A stretch of DNA of 51,713 nt from an uncultured Gammaproteobacteria bacterium (lineage in GTDB: Bacteria > Pseudomonadota > Gammaproteobacteria > Eutrophobiales > Eutrophobiaceae): the NCBI GenBank assembly GCA_943788005.1, contig CALSOP010000005.1, forward strand, positions 1 to 51,713. Reading direction: 5' to 3'. Positions 41,595-51,266 of this stretch are shown here, piece after piece (the first letter of the stretch is position 1; every line of letters begins with the position of its first letter). The notes beneath the pieces are model-generated. The model was given only the letters and a program-made list of their open reading frames with translations. It did not search any database and was not told the DNA's origin. A program made the position numbers and the translations under genes.

Positions 41595-42589
41595 GGTACT
41601 TAGCATCGGATAAAGTCGAGATTATTCAACTGGTACAGAACTCAGATCTGTCGGTTCGACAAACGCTGACTCGGCTGGACATTCATAAGTCCACTTTTTA
41701 CAACTGGCTCAAACGTTATGAAGAGAATGGCGTTGATGGCTTGGAAGACAAGAAGCCGATTCCCCATGCGGTATGGAATAAAATCACCGAAGACCACTGT
41801 GAAGCCGTTATTGAGTTAGCCTTAGAGAAGCCTGATTTGTCTCCACGAGAGTTAGCCGTAAATTACACTGACAACAAGGCTTACTTCGTCTCAGAATCCA
41901 CGGTGTACAGGCTGCTGAAAGAACAAGACTTAATTACCAGTCCGGCCTATATCCTGATGGAGGCCAGTGATAAGTTTCAACAGCCCACTACGCGCGTGAA
42001 TGAGATGTGGCAAACGGATTTTACCTATTTCAAGATTATCGGTTGGGGTTGGTATTACTTATCCACGGTATTAGATGATTACTCACGTTACATTATTGCC
42101 TGGCGTTTATGTACGGGCATGAGTAGCCGTGATGTCTCTGATACGCTGGATGACGCCTTACGCTTTACGGGACTTGATACAGTAAAGGTAAATCATAAAC
42201 CGCGTTTACTCAGTGACAATGGCCCGTGTTATATCTCCGGTGAATTAGCCGATTACCTTGAAGAAAACGGTATGACGCACACTCGAGGTCGACCTTATCA
42301 TCCACAAACACAAGGCAAGATAGAGCGCTGGCATCGTTCAATGAAGAATCAGATATTACTTCACCACTATTATTTCCCCGGGGAACTGGAGGAACAGTTG
42401 CAGCGTTTTGTGAGTTATTACAACCATGAGCGTTATCATGAATCACTTGATAACCTGACACCGGCTGATGTCTTTTATGGGCGTGGCGAAGAAATACTAA
42501 GTCAACGAGAGCTAATCAAACAAAACACGTTAGCGATGAGACGACAAATGCATTACGATAAACAACAAGTGAAGCACATAACCTATTGA
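41591..42589 (+). CDS. IS3-family transposase OrfB, DDE integrase (copy 3)
   Basis: Identical protein to the other OrfB copies, 332 residues, with complete DDE residues. Confidence 0.95.
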   Translation: MRYLASDKVEIIQLVQNSDLSVRQTLTRLDIHKSTFYNWLKRYEENGVDGLEDKKPIPHAVWNKITEDHCEAVIELALEKPDLSPRELAVNYTDNKAYFVSESTVYRLLKEQDLITSPAYILMEASDKFQQPTTRVNEMWQTDFTYFKIIGWGWYYLSTVLDDYSRYIIAWRLCTGMSSRDVSDTLDDALRFTGLDTVKVNHKPRLLSDNGPCYISGELADYLEENGMTHTRGRPYHPQTQGKIERWHRSMKNQILLHHYYFPGELEEQLQRFVSYYNHERYHESLDNLTPADVFYGRGEEILSQRELIKQNTLAMRRQMHYDKQQVKHITY

Positions 42590-42697
42590 TGAACTAATGT
42601 GTCTCTTAAATCAAACCGCTACCTGTCCAAAAGGTTTTGACGACGTACAGTCCATTGCATCATTTCTATCGGTGTCGTAAATCAGTAGATATATTAT

Positions 42698-42922
42698 TTA
42701 ATCTGCATTATCACATACTGAACAATACCATTTTCCAGCAATTGGTTTAGTTAGAACATGCCATAACAACCCTACCATCCAGATAAGAATCCAGAAACCA
42801 AAAGTAAAGATGGTTAACACTAAATGCATTAACCAACTCATTTCTTTAGTATTCCTATAATGAACTGTCTGCTTATTGCAATGATCACAATAAATTAACT
42901 TTTCTTGTAATTTTGTTGCCAT
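42698..42922 (-). CDS. Small zinc-ribbon membrane protein
   Basis: A 74-residue protein. An N-terminal CDHCNKQTVHYRNTKEM and a C-terminal WYCSVCDNAD give two CxxC pairs that could bind one zinc. Between them is a strongly hydrophobic segment (LMHLVLTIFTFGFWILIWMV). It is the gene immediately downstream of the nuclease-helicase (28 bases), so it may be cotranscribed with it. Function unknown. Confidence 0.65.
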   Translation of the reverse strand: MATKLQEKLIYCDHCNKQTVHYRNTKEMSWLMHLVLTIFTFGFWILIWMVGLLWHVLTKPIAGKWYCSVCDNAD

Positions 42923-42950
42923 GCTTTATCGTCTTTTACTAAATCTTTAT

Positions 42951-45911
42951 TTACTCTGCTATTGTATTCCACACAAACCCTAATGCATCTAATCGGTCAC
43001 GTCTATCCTTCGTCATGGAGATTATGGAGTCTTTTTTTCTTCTTTGTCTTGCAACCCAAGACCCAAGATTATACCCATCTCTTATGTGACCTTGTGGAAC
43101 AAGACAGTTCCCATGTTCTTGAAAGTAGGATTTAAGTTGGGCATAACCTTCTTCCCATTGTACTTCAAGTTGATTCCAAACAAATCCAAGTGACTCTAGT
43201 CGGTCACGTCTTTGCTCTGATAAAGTGTCTTTATAGTCTCTTTGTCTACAAACCCACATTCCTAGATTAAAATCCTCGACTTTGTAATTTCTCGGTACAA
43301 GACAGTTGCCATGTTCTGAAACATAATCTTCGAGATACGAATATGCAGTTTGCCATTGTGCTTCAAGTTTGTTCCATACGAAACCAAGTGCGTCTAGTCG
43401 GTCACGTCTTTCCTGCGTCAGAATATCTTTTCTTATTCTTTGATTTAGAACCCAACTTCCTAATTTGAACCCATTTTTTTTATATGTGAATGGCACAAGA
43501 CAATTGCCATGTTCTGAAACATAATCTTCGAGATACGAATATGCCTTTTCCCAATTAAAATCACGTTTATTCCATACAAAACCAAGTGCGTCTAGTCGTT
43601 CACGTCTATCCTGACTAATGGACTCTTTATTGTTTCTTTGCGTTACAACCCACTGTCCTAAATTGAACCCATCTACTTTATAATTGTATGGTACAAGAGA
43701 TTTGCCATGCTCTTTAAAATATTTCCTAAGATAATTATAACCCATCTGCCATTGAAACTCTGCTACATCCCACACAAAATCTAAGGCATCTAGTAAATCA
43801 CGTTTTTCTTGCGTCAAGATATATTTTATTACTCTTTGATGAACAACCCAATATCCAAGACTATATCCATCTATTTTGAAAGTTGCCGGAACTAAACAGT
43901 TTCCGTATTGTTCTTTGTACTTATGTAATAATCCATATAAGAACATCCATGACTCTGTGGTTTTTTCAACAACGATTAGTTTTAGTTTTTCTTCAAATGA
44001 TTTATCTATATTGGCAGGAAGGTCAAATACTATTTTATTATGGGAAAATGATCTGATCGTTGATCTTGATTTTTTACCTAGTTGATAACGATACTGATCA
44101 AGTTCTACTTTCAATACATTATCATGTGACTTTAATGCATTGACTATATCCCAAACAGGTTTGAAGTTACTTGCTTCTATTTTAGATTCAGGGTTTTCAC
44201 CTTCTTCAATAAATACTGGTATAAATATGACACCGTGTTTCTTATCTTGACTTAGTCTTATTGCACGACCCACTGACTGAATAATATCTATCTGACTTCT
44301 TCTAGGTTCAAAAAATCCTACACCATCTAATGCAGGAACATCCACCCCTTCTGAAAGACAACGTGCATTTGAGATTATGCCCCTCTCAATCGGAGTTAAT
44401 GTTTTTAATCGTTTTAATTTTTTATTTCTTGCATCGGCAGTCATTGTTCCATCTATTGAGTCTGACCATATCTCTCCCGTAGGACGTTTGTCTGACTCAA
44501 TCCAATCAATCACATCTAATATGTCATCTTTGAACTGTTTTGCCCCTTTAATACGGTTGTGAAACGTAATTATCCGTCTTAGATCATATTCTTTATTACC
44601 CATGATCTTAATGAGTCCAATCATTGCTGCAAGTGATGCTGCATCCATAAGTAATTCTTTATCTAAATCGACTACCTCTCTATTTGTAATCCACGTGGAT
44701 ATTGTTTGATCGTCTATGCCAACAACCACAACCTTGTAGTCTGTTAATAAACCTTTTGATATTGATTCACTGAATGAAAGTGTATGAGCAACCTCTCCGA
44801 AAATCTCATGGTCATCCATGCAAGCAATCTCAACACCTCGTTCTTCTGCTTTTTTCTTTAAATTAGATGAATAGATTCTAGGGGTTGCTGTTGTGAAAAC
44901 TCGTTTTGTTGCTTTTATATTTTTGTTATCGAGAATAGTTGAAAATGCACCCTCTACTTTCCCCGCACACCGATGTGCTTCATCTGCAATAACAAGATCG
45001 AAGTCTGGAAACCTTTTATGTTTATGCGATTCCTCAATTAAGGGTGATGATTGATAGGTGCAAAATATAACCTGATCTTTATCTTGTTTTAGAAATTGCT
45101 TTATTTCATTTGTATCTGAAGTAACGGGAAAATGTAAATCTGCTGTAGAATCAATAATTGAATCGTAGTCTTTCTTGCCAACTGTTTTATCTGAACAAAC
45201 ACATAGAACCTCAAATGATTTATTTGCTGCAAATGTCCAATCTTTGAGTATTTGTGATAAGAGACTGAGTGATGGAACAAGAACGAGTGTTCTCTTTGCG
45301 TTAAGTTTCTCTTTTATCCAGAGGGATGTGTAAGATTTACCTGTGCCACATGCCATTATTAACTGGCATCTATCATTATTCTTGAGGTGCTTAACAACAT
45401 TATTGATTGCCTCTTGTTGATATTCATATTTACCAGTTGGTTTAGGTTTGTCTTTCCTCTTTGCTTTGTTTAATTTTCTTATGTTTTCTGGGAATACAAT
45501 GTCTGAGTTTTCAAAATCTGATTTTAAATAACTAACCGCATCATTCCTTTTAAGAACTGCTTTTGCATTAGCACCTATATTATCTGTTGTTGCTATAAGG
45601 AGATTTTTGTCTATATGCTTAGAACTTGATTCACTAATGAATGAATCAATATCTGATTTCTTAATCGTATTTTCAGGTGAATAACACTTTGCTTGGACAG
45701 ACCAGATTTGACCGTTCTTATGTCTGAAAACTAAATCAATACCAAGATCACGACCCCATCTGTCTGGATAATCATCCCATAACCAGACTTCATCTACTTG
45801 TGTAGACCACTCAGGATCATGTTTTAAGAACCATTTAACAAAGATTTCAAATGCAGTTCCTTTGTCTGGTTCTGCATCAAGAGATTTATAGAAATCTTCG
45901 TAAGTAGACAT
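42951..45911 (-). CDS. Restriction-endonuclease-like / SF2 helicase / HA-repeat protein (possible defence gene)
   Basis: A 986-residue single-frame protein. The N-terminal domain (about 1-125) is PD-(D/E)XK/Mrr-like: GTAFEIFVKWFLKHDPEW, then GIDLVFRHKNGQIWSVQAKC supplying the D and QxK residues. The SF2 helicase (about 160-620) has Walker A LIMACGTGKSYTSLWI, motif II DLVIADEAHRCAG, motif III TTATPRIYS, and motif VI QSVGRAIRLSQDKKHG. The last ~335 residues are five helicase-associated (HA) repeats (W...Y..L..Y..EHG.CLVP...LG.WV..QR...L...RLDALGFVW). This resembles type I/III-like restriction helicases, but no methylase or specificity subunit is adjacent. The job is unknown; anti-phage or anti-plasmid defence is an inference. 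Confidence 0.85.
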   Translation of the reverse strand: MSTYEDFYKSLDAEPDKGTAFEIFVKWFLKHDPEWSTQVDEVWLWDDYPDRWGRDLGIDLVFRHKNGQIWSVQAKCYSPENTIKKSDIDSFISESSSKHIDKNLLIATTDNIGANAKAVLKRNDAVSYLKSDFENSDIVFPENIRKLNKAKRKDKPKPTGKYEYQQEAINNVVKHLKNNDRCQLIMACGTGKSYTSLWIKEKLNAKRTLVLVPSLSLLSQILKDWTFAANKSFEVLCVCSDKTVGKKDYDSIIDSTADLHFPVTSDTNEIKQFLKQDKDQVIFCTYQSSPLIEESHKHKRFPDFDLVIADEAHRCAGKVEGAFSTILDNKNIKATKRVFTTATPRIYSSNLKKKAEERGVEIACMDDHEIFGEVAHTLSFSESISKGLLTDYKVVVVGIDDQTISTWITNREVVDLDKELLMDAASLAAMIGLIKIMGNKEYDLRRIITFHNRIKGAKQFKDDILDVIDWIESDKRPTGEIWSDSIDGTMTADARNKKLKRLKTLTPIERGIISNARCLSEGVDVPALDGVGFFEPRRSQIDIIQSVGRAIRLSQDKKHGVIFIPVFIEEGENPESKIEASNFKPVWDIVNALKSHDNVLKVELDQYRYQLGKKSRSTIRSFSHNKIVFDLPANIDKSFEEKLKLIVVEKTTESWMFLYGLLHKYKEQYGNCLVPATFKIDGYSLGYWVVHQRVIKYILTQEKRDLLDALDFVWDVAEFQWQMGYNYLRKYFKEHGKSLVPYNYKVDGFNLGQWVVTQRNNKESISQDRRERLDALGFVWNKRDFNWEKAYSYLEDYVSEHGNCLVPFTYKKNGFKLGSWVLNQRIRKDILTQERRDRLDALGFVWNKLEAQWQTAYSYLEDYVSEHGNCLVPRNYKVEDFNLGMWVCRQRDYKDTLSEQRRDRLESLGFVWNQLEVQWEEGYAQLKSYFQEHGNCLVPQGHIRDGYNLGSWVARQRRKKDSIISMTKDRRDRLDALGFVWNTIAE
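42957..43964. repeat. Five HA repeats (about 198 bp each) in the helicase gene
   Basis: Tandem coding repeats of about 66 codons. Units 3 and 4 share an identical 41-bp stretch at 43306-43346 and 43504-43544 (offset exactly 198 bp), both encoding YSYLEDYVSEHGNCLVP. The other units are more diverged. Recent duplication or gene conversion between units is likely. Confidence 0.8.
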
Positions 45912-45967
45912 TAATTAGTGATCCCTTCATCTGAAGATGATTATTTTAAGGGAGAAATCAAATGAGG

Positions 45968-46315
45968 TCACTCAATCCACATCTTTGAATAGGTTATAGG
46001 GTACTTCTTCATTCTGTACCTTTCCCTATCTTGTTTTTCATCATATCTTTTCAAGACAGCATAAACATAGTTGCCACCCCATTTATTACCTTTATGCGTC
46101 TTTAAACCCTTTTGGTTAAGATGATCTGCGATTCTTTCTATATCCCAACCCTTCGTCCTTTAATGACTTTATGAGTTCATAGGTTTCTTCCTGATTAACA
46201 GAAAATCTATTAGGGTTTTGTACTAACTGAAGATTATTAAAACGTTTTGAGACTACAAAACATAGGTTTATTTCGTTGCTACTTGGGAGAAAAAAAAGAC
46301 TGTTCTGACCTATTC
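45968..46315 (-). pseudogene. Recombinase-like fragment, frame-broken, no start
   Basis: Minus-strand coding remnant between glmS and the helicase. One frame gives LFFLPSSNEINLCFVVSKRF, then NLQLVQNPNRFSVNQEE and TYELIKSLKDEG. After a one-base shift near 46150 it continues DIERIADHLNQKGLKTHKGN, KWGGNYVYAVLKRYDEKQ, ending at 45968. The pattern IA-x2-LN-x2-G-x3-T-x2-G-x2-W resembles the Recombinase-domain helices of large serine recombinases. The 5' end runs into glmS with no start codon, so it is probably a decayed end of an integrated element that brought the helicase. Confidence 0.5.
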
Positions 46316-48141
46316 CACCGTGACCGATTTAGCAAGATTTCTAGGTTGGTCAATATCTGCGCCTTTAATCACGGCTACATAATAGGCTAACAATTGTAAT
46401 GGCACCGTATGAAGTATAGGTGCCATGTGGTCATAAATAACATTAAGATTAATGACATAAACGCCCTCTGTAGATTCTACATCGCTTTCTTTATCGGCAA
46501 ACAAATACAACTTGCCGCCACGCGCTTTTACTTCTTGCAGATTTGATTTTAGTTTTTCCAGAAGATTATTATTTGGCGCAACTGCAACAACTGGCATGTC
46601 ATCATCAACTAAAGCTAATGGACCATGCTTCAGTTCACCCGCCGCATAAGCTTCAGCATGGATATAGGAAATCTCTTTTAATTTCAGTGCGCCTTCCATC
46701 GCTACTGGCAAGAAGCTGCCACGGCCAAGGAACAAAGCATGATGTTTGTCGGCAAAATCCTTAGCCATCGTTTCAATTTCTTCTTTATGATGAAGCAATT
46801 GATTTACACGTCCAGGCAAACTCTCAAGTTGCTTAACAAATGTGTTTTCATCATCTTCGGAAAGATTATTGTGTTTTGCTATAGCAATGACCATCAGGAA
46901 TAACGCAACAAGTTGCGTGGTAAATGCCTTGGTAGACGCAACACCAATCTCTGGGCCCGCGTGTGTTAAAAAGACAAGCTCGGATTCTCTCGTTAATGAA
47001 CTCTCTCCAACATTACAAATAGCTAAGGTACTTAAAAAACCGGACTGTTTTGCTAATTGTAATGCAGCCAGTGTATCAGCAGTTTCACCTGACTGCGAAA
47101 TAGAGACAAACAGTGTGTCGTCTGTCACTACCGATTTTCTATATCGGTACTCACTTGCGATTTCAACGTGACAAGGTATTTGCGCAATTTCTTCCATCCA
47201 GTAAGCGGCGATTAAACCTGAATGATAACTGGTTCCACATGCGGCAATTTTAACTGATTTTACCTGGGCAAATATTGAATCTGCATTTTGTCCAAATTCA
47301 CTGGTAATAACTCTTCCATCTAGAATGCGATTTTCTAATGATTCCGCAATCGCATTAGGCTGAGAAAATATTTCCTTTAGCATGTAGTGCCGATAACCCG
47401 CTTTATCTGCCACATCAGCATTTAATTCGGACACATTTAGTGGTCGATCTACAATTTCTAATTCCGAATTATAGATGGTCAATTTATCACGGGTAATATC
47501 AGCGATATCACCATCTTCCAGAAAAATAAATTGTTGCGTTACCGGTAGTAAGGCAAAAACATCCGAAGCAATAAAATATTCACCAATGCCTACACCAATA
47601 ACTAATGGACTACCATTTTTCGCGGCAATAAGTCTTTCTGGATCAGCCGAATTGATAACGCCTAAGGCATATGCCCCTTGCAATTTTTTGTCGTATTAAA
47701 GACAGCATGCAATAGGTCAGGATTGGATTGTAATGCCTCATAAACGGCATTAACGACGACCTCTGTATCAGTTTCCGAATTAAATTCAAACCCTGATGCA
47801 GTTTGCTGTTGCCGCAATTCTTCATGATTTTCGATAATGCCATTATGAACAAGTGCAACTTGATCACGGCAAATATGCGGATGCGCATTACTAACGGTTG
47901 GTTTACCATGAGTTGCCCATCGTGTATGAGCAATACCTATCCCTCCGCTTAAAGGAGACGCAAGGTGCTCTTTCAAAAGCTCATTAACTTTCCCCTGAAC
48001 ACGTATTCGTTGTAATTGTTTATCGTGTCTTATAACCGCTAATCCTGCTGAGTCATAACCTCTGTATTCAAGTCTTTTTAAACCTTCAAGTAAAACCGGA
48101 GAAACATCTCGTTGAGCAACTGCACCGACTATTCCACACAT
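46310..48141 (-). CDS. glmS: Glucosamine-6-phosphate synthase (one frameshift)
   Basis: Makes glucosamine-6-phosphate from fructose-6-phosphate and glutamine, the first step towards UDP-GlcNAc. The N-terminal glutaminase starts [20 protein letters not shown] with the catalytic Cys2 and contains [20 protein letters not shown] and [14 protein letters not shown] missing A in the T6 run at 47684-47689 breaks the frame at NTTK(K)[10 protein letters not shown]. The two SIS isomerase domains follow ([53 protein letters not shown]), ending [13 protein letters not shown]. Total ~610 codons, normal. Confidence 0.95.
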
Positions 48142-48166
48142 AGTTAGTTATCTATTTTATTATTAT

Positions 48167-48682
48167 CTATTTTTTATTGATGTACGTGTCATGACTCATG
48201 AACCGTTTCTCTTCATCAAGTATAAATTCATTGGCCTCTATTTTCGCATGCATCTGCTGATTTGGCGATAAATTACCTGAGGCGGCAAGCACTTCAATCT
48301 GTCGCGCCGCCTTTTGATTGCCTTGCTGTGAGGCGGCGAAATACCATTTATAAGCTTCCTGATTGCTTCTTTGTATGCCGCGTCCAAAATTGATCATGTC
48401 ACCATAATTTCGTTGGGCATCAGCATGCCCTGCTTTTGCGGCACGTTCATACCAGTCGAGTGCTTTCTTATAATCCTTCTGCACACCAAACCCCAAATAA
48501 TAAAGTATGCCCAGATAATTCTGTGCATCCGCATCACCTGATTCAGCTAATGGCAGCCATAAAGTATAAGCAGTTTCATAATCTCCATTTTCGAATGCTA
48601 CTTTAGGATCAGTTGGGCTAGAACAAGCTAGCAATAACATAAAGCAGCCTTGCAGTAGGATATGGAAAAACTTTTGCGTCAT
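48167..48682 (-). CDS. Sel1-repeat lipoprotein
   Basis: A 171-residue predicted lipoprotein (lipobox LLLAC at about residue 20) with three Sel1-like repeats: AYTLWLPLAESGDADAQNYL, ALDWYERAAKAGHADAQRNY, AYKWYFAASQQGNQKAARQI. Sel1 repeats mediate protein-protein contacts. It sits 25 bases upstream of glmS on the same strand, possibly cotranscribed with it. No specific partner can be named. Confidence 0.85.
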   Translation of the reverse strand: MTQKFFHILLQGCFMLLLACSSPTDPKVAFENGDYETAYTLWLPLAESGDADAQNYLGILYYLGFGVQKDYKKALDWYERAAKAGHADAQRNYGDMINFGRGIQRSNQEAYKWYFAASQQGNQKAARQIEVLAASGNLSPNQQMHAKIEANEFILDEEKRFMSHDTYINKK

Positions 48683-48858
48683 TAGAAAAAAACCTTTTAT
48701 TGAGACATGAGTATCCGCATATTTTACCTTAGCATGAAGGATTGAGCGAATCGCATATTATCTTACGCACAAATATCAATACTTCCGTCCAAAGCATGCA
48801 GAGTTTTTGCTGCTTTCGATTTGATACTGAAATCAGAAGTTTGTAAGTTGTGTCACGC

Positions 48859-49094
48859 TCAACTGACTTTGCGTATCTGCTTTATATCAGTAAAGCCCTG
48901 TAATACTTTTTCAATTCCGTCCTGCTTCAAGGTGGTCATCCCCTCAGCAAGAGACATCTTTAAGATTTCATTTGCACTTTCCTTACGATATATTGCTACA
49001 CGTATCGCATCACTGACCATTAACATTTCTTGAACACCTATACCGTCCAGCGTAGCCAGTATCATCACACGCCTTGCAGCCCACTGCTTCGTAT
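48859..49094 (-). pseudogene. C-terminal fragment of a GspE/PilB-type secretion ATPase
   Basis: In one frame next to the IS the text reads AVGCKACDDTGYAGR, the CxxC-type zinc-site region of GspE/PilB ATPases. After a one-base shift (extra C near 49043) it continues IGVQEMLMVSDAIRVAIYRK, then EGMTTLKQDGIEKVLQGF and the end TDIKQIRKVS at 48859. The rest of the gene (about 450 residues including Walker A) is missing: sequence beyond the IS belongs to another gene. It is a relict of a type II secretion or type IV pilus ATPase. Confidence 0.75.
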
Positions 49095-49154
49095 TGTACG
49101 TCGTCAAAACCTTTTGGACAGGTAGCGGTTTGATTTAAGAGACACATTAGTTCA

Positions 49155-50153
49155 TCAATAGGTTATGTGCTTCACTTGTTGTTTATCGTAATGCATTTGT
49201 CGTCTCATCGCTAACGTGTTTTGTTTGATTAGCTCTCGTTGACTTAGTATTTCTTCGCCACGCCCATAAAAGACATCAGCCGGTGTCAGGTTATCAAGTG
49301 ATTCATGATAACGCTCATGGTTGTAATAACTCACAAAACGCTGCAACTGTTCCTCCAGTTCCCCGGGGAAATAATAGTGGTGAAGTAATATCTGATTCTT
49401 CATTGAACGATGCCAGCGCTCTATCTTGCCTTGTGTTTGTGGATGATAAGGTCGACCTCGAGTGTGCGTCATACCGTTTTCTTCAAGGTAATCGGCTAAT
49501 TCACCGGAGATATAACACGGGCCATTGTCACTGAGTAAACGCGGTTTATGATTTACCTTTACTGTATCAAGTCCCGTAAAGCGTAAGGCGTCATCCAGCG
49601 TATCAGAGACATCACGGCTACTCATGCCCGTACATAAACGCCAGGCAATAATGTAACGTGAGTAATCATCTAATACCGTGGATAAGTAATACCAACCCCA
49701 ACCGATAATCTTGAAATAGGTAAAATCCGTTTGCCACATCTCATTCACGCGCGTAGTGGGCTGTTGAAACTTATCACTGGCCTCCATCAGGATATAGGCC
49801 GGACTGGTAATTAAGTCTTGTTCTTTCAGCAGCCTGTACACCGTGGATTCTGAGACGAAGTAAGCCTTGTTGTCAGTGTAATTTACGGCTAACTCTCGTG
49901 GAGACAAATCAGGCTTCTCTAAGGCTAACTCAATAACGGCTTCACAGTGGTCTTCGGTGATTTTATTCCATACCGCATGGGGAATCGGCTTCTTGTCTTC
50001 CAAGCCATCAACGCCATTCTCTTCATAACGTTTGAGCCAGTTGTAAAAAGTGGACTTATGAATGTCCAGCCGAGTCAGCGTTTGTCGAACCGACAGATCT
50101 GAGTTCTGTACCAGTTGAATAATCTCGACTTTATCCGATGCTAAGTACCTCAT
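49155..50153 (-). CDS. IS3-family transposase OrfB, DDE integrase (copy 4)
   Basis: Identical 332-residue protein to the other OrfB copies. Confidence 0.95.
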   Translation of the reverse strand: MRYLASDKVEIIQLVQNSDLSVRQTLTRLDIHKSTFYNWLKRYEENGVDGLEDKKPIPHAVWNKITEDHCEAVIELALEKPDLSPRELAVNYTDNKAYFVSESTVYRLLKEQDLITSPAYILMEASDKFQQPTTRVNEMWQTDFTYFKIIGWGWYYLSTVLDDYSRYIIAWRLCTGMSSRDVSDTLDDALRFTGLDTVKVNHKPRLLSDNGPCYISGELADYLEENGMTHTRGRPYHPQTQGKIERWHRSMKNQILLHHYYFPGELEEQLQRFVSYYNHERYHESLDNLTPADVFYGRGEEILSQRELIKQNTLAMRRQMHYDKQQVKHITY

Positions 50154-50512
50154 ATATCGTCCTCCCCATCCCCGAGCACGCTTTTTTTAAGCAGCCGATT
50201 CTCCATGACTACTTCGCCTAAGGTTTCTTTCAGCGCAGATGTTTCAGCACGCAGTTCTTTGACTTCATCTGAGGTCGCTTCACGTACGATATCGCCTGAT
50301 AAACGTTTCTTACCTGCCTCCAGAAAGTCTTTCGACCAACGGTAGTAAACATTTGGGTTTAGTCCTTCCTTGCGACATAGCTCAGCGATGCTTTCTTCGC
50401 CACGTAAGCCTTCAAGTACGATACGAATTTTTTCTTCTGCTGAATATTTTTTACGGGTGCGTCGACGAATATCGCGCACAGTATGTTCTACACTTCTTTT
50501 ACTTGTCATCAT
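50150..50512 (-). CDS. IS3-family transposase OrfA (copy 4)
   Basis: Identical 120-residue protein to the other OrfA copies. Confidence 0.92.
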   Translation of the reverse strand: MMTSKRSVEHTVRDIRRRTRKKYSAEEKIRIVLEGLRGEESIAELCRKEGLNPNVYYRWSKDFLEAGKKRLSGDIVREATSDEVKELRAETSALKETLGEVVMENRLLKKSVLGDGEDDI

Positions 50513-50558
50513 CGTTTCCTCTTGGGTTAACGATGAACTAAAACTATCTCTTAGACAA

Positions 50559-50918
50559 TCAGGCTAGTTGGTCCACATGGTGCTGACGGGGTACAATAAA
50601 TGAGACAGGCTTGTTAACTAAAATAAACTGGATAACTATAATAATCAGTCCAAAGACTATGACGCCTAACTTCAGCCTCAGTTGTTTTTTTTCTTTTTCT
50701 CTACTGATTCTTTCCTTTTCTTCAGCCTCTTGCTGCTTTAGTTGCTCAGTTTGAATTATTTGAGCATTTTCTGTCTCTGCCATACTGTTGAAAGAGACAC
50801 ATCTTGCACACTGAGGCGCAGATTCATTTCCATTTGCGATACATCCTTTACAAACCGGACTATCACACACCAAGCAGTGAGCGATCGCCTCAATTGTTGG
50901 GTGCGCTTTACATTTCAT
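50559..50918 (-). pseudogene. B-box-type zinc-finger membrane protein truncated by IS copy 4
   Basis: Reads from ATG 50918: a Cys/His-rich start (MKCKAHPTIEAIAHCLVCDS, then VCKGCIANG and CARC) like bacterial B-box zinc-finger proteins, an acidic/lysine coiled coil (EQLKQQEAEEKERISREKEK) and a hydrophobic helix (LGVIVFGLIIIVIQFILV). At 50596 the host gene stops and the frame enters the IS, ending at 50559 after VPRQHHVDQLA. The original C-terminus is unknown. Confidence 0.65.
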
Positions 50919-51075
50919 CTAACCCTCCAATTGCTCTGATAAAAAGTCACTAATGCCTCTAGGGCATGTATATAGTATAAATTAATATCTGCTTAATCAT
51001 TATTTATAAGCAAAAGAAGTAGTGTAATGAATAATCACAATCTTGTAATTCGAAAAGTATGACCAATAGGGATAT

Positions 51076-51152
<77 letters not shown>

Positions 51153-51266
51153 TTGTGAATAAGATGATACTAACTAAACATGAGAGTTTCAGCTACTGTC
51201 TGAGTTCAGTAGTCAGAATTTATAAACCGGGAAATACGAAAACTAATTGATTAGTTTATATGTAAG

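Larger units (their letters stand above)
41149..42649 (+). mobile_element. IS3-family element, copy 3
   Basis: 1501 bp with the same ends and genes as copies 1 and 2. Left flank ...CAGT, right flank GTCC...: no target duplication. Copies 2 and 3 are in direct orientation and bracket the creD remnant, MNT/HEPN and selO, so that segment could be lost by recombination between them. Confidence 0.95.
49095..50595 (-). mobile_element. IS3-family element, copy 4 (inverted)
   Basis: 1501 bp on the minus strand, same sequence as copies 2 and 3 in the parts compared. In IS orientation the left flank is ...TTAT and the right flank ATAC...: no target duplication. Opposite in orientation to copies 1-3, so recombination with any of them would invert the DNA between. 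Confidence 0.95.

Noticed and set aside
43306..43544. Regular DNA repeats resembling a CRISPR or satellite
   Set aside because: The repeats are in one coding frame, spaced by 66 codons, and encode HA protein repeats; no spacer/repeat pattern is present.
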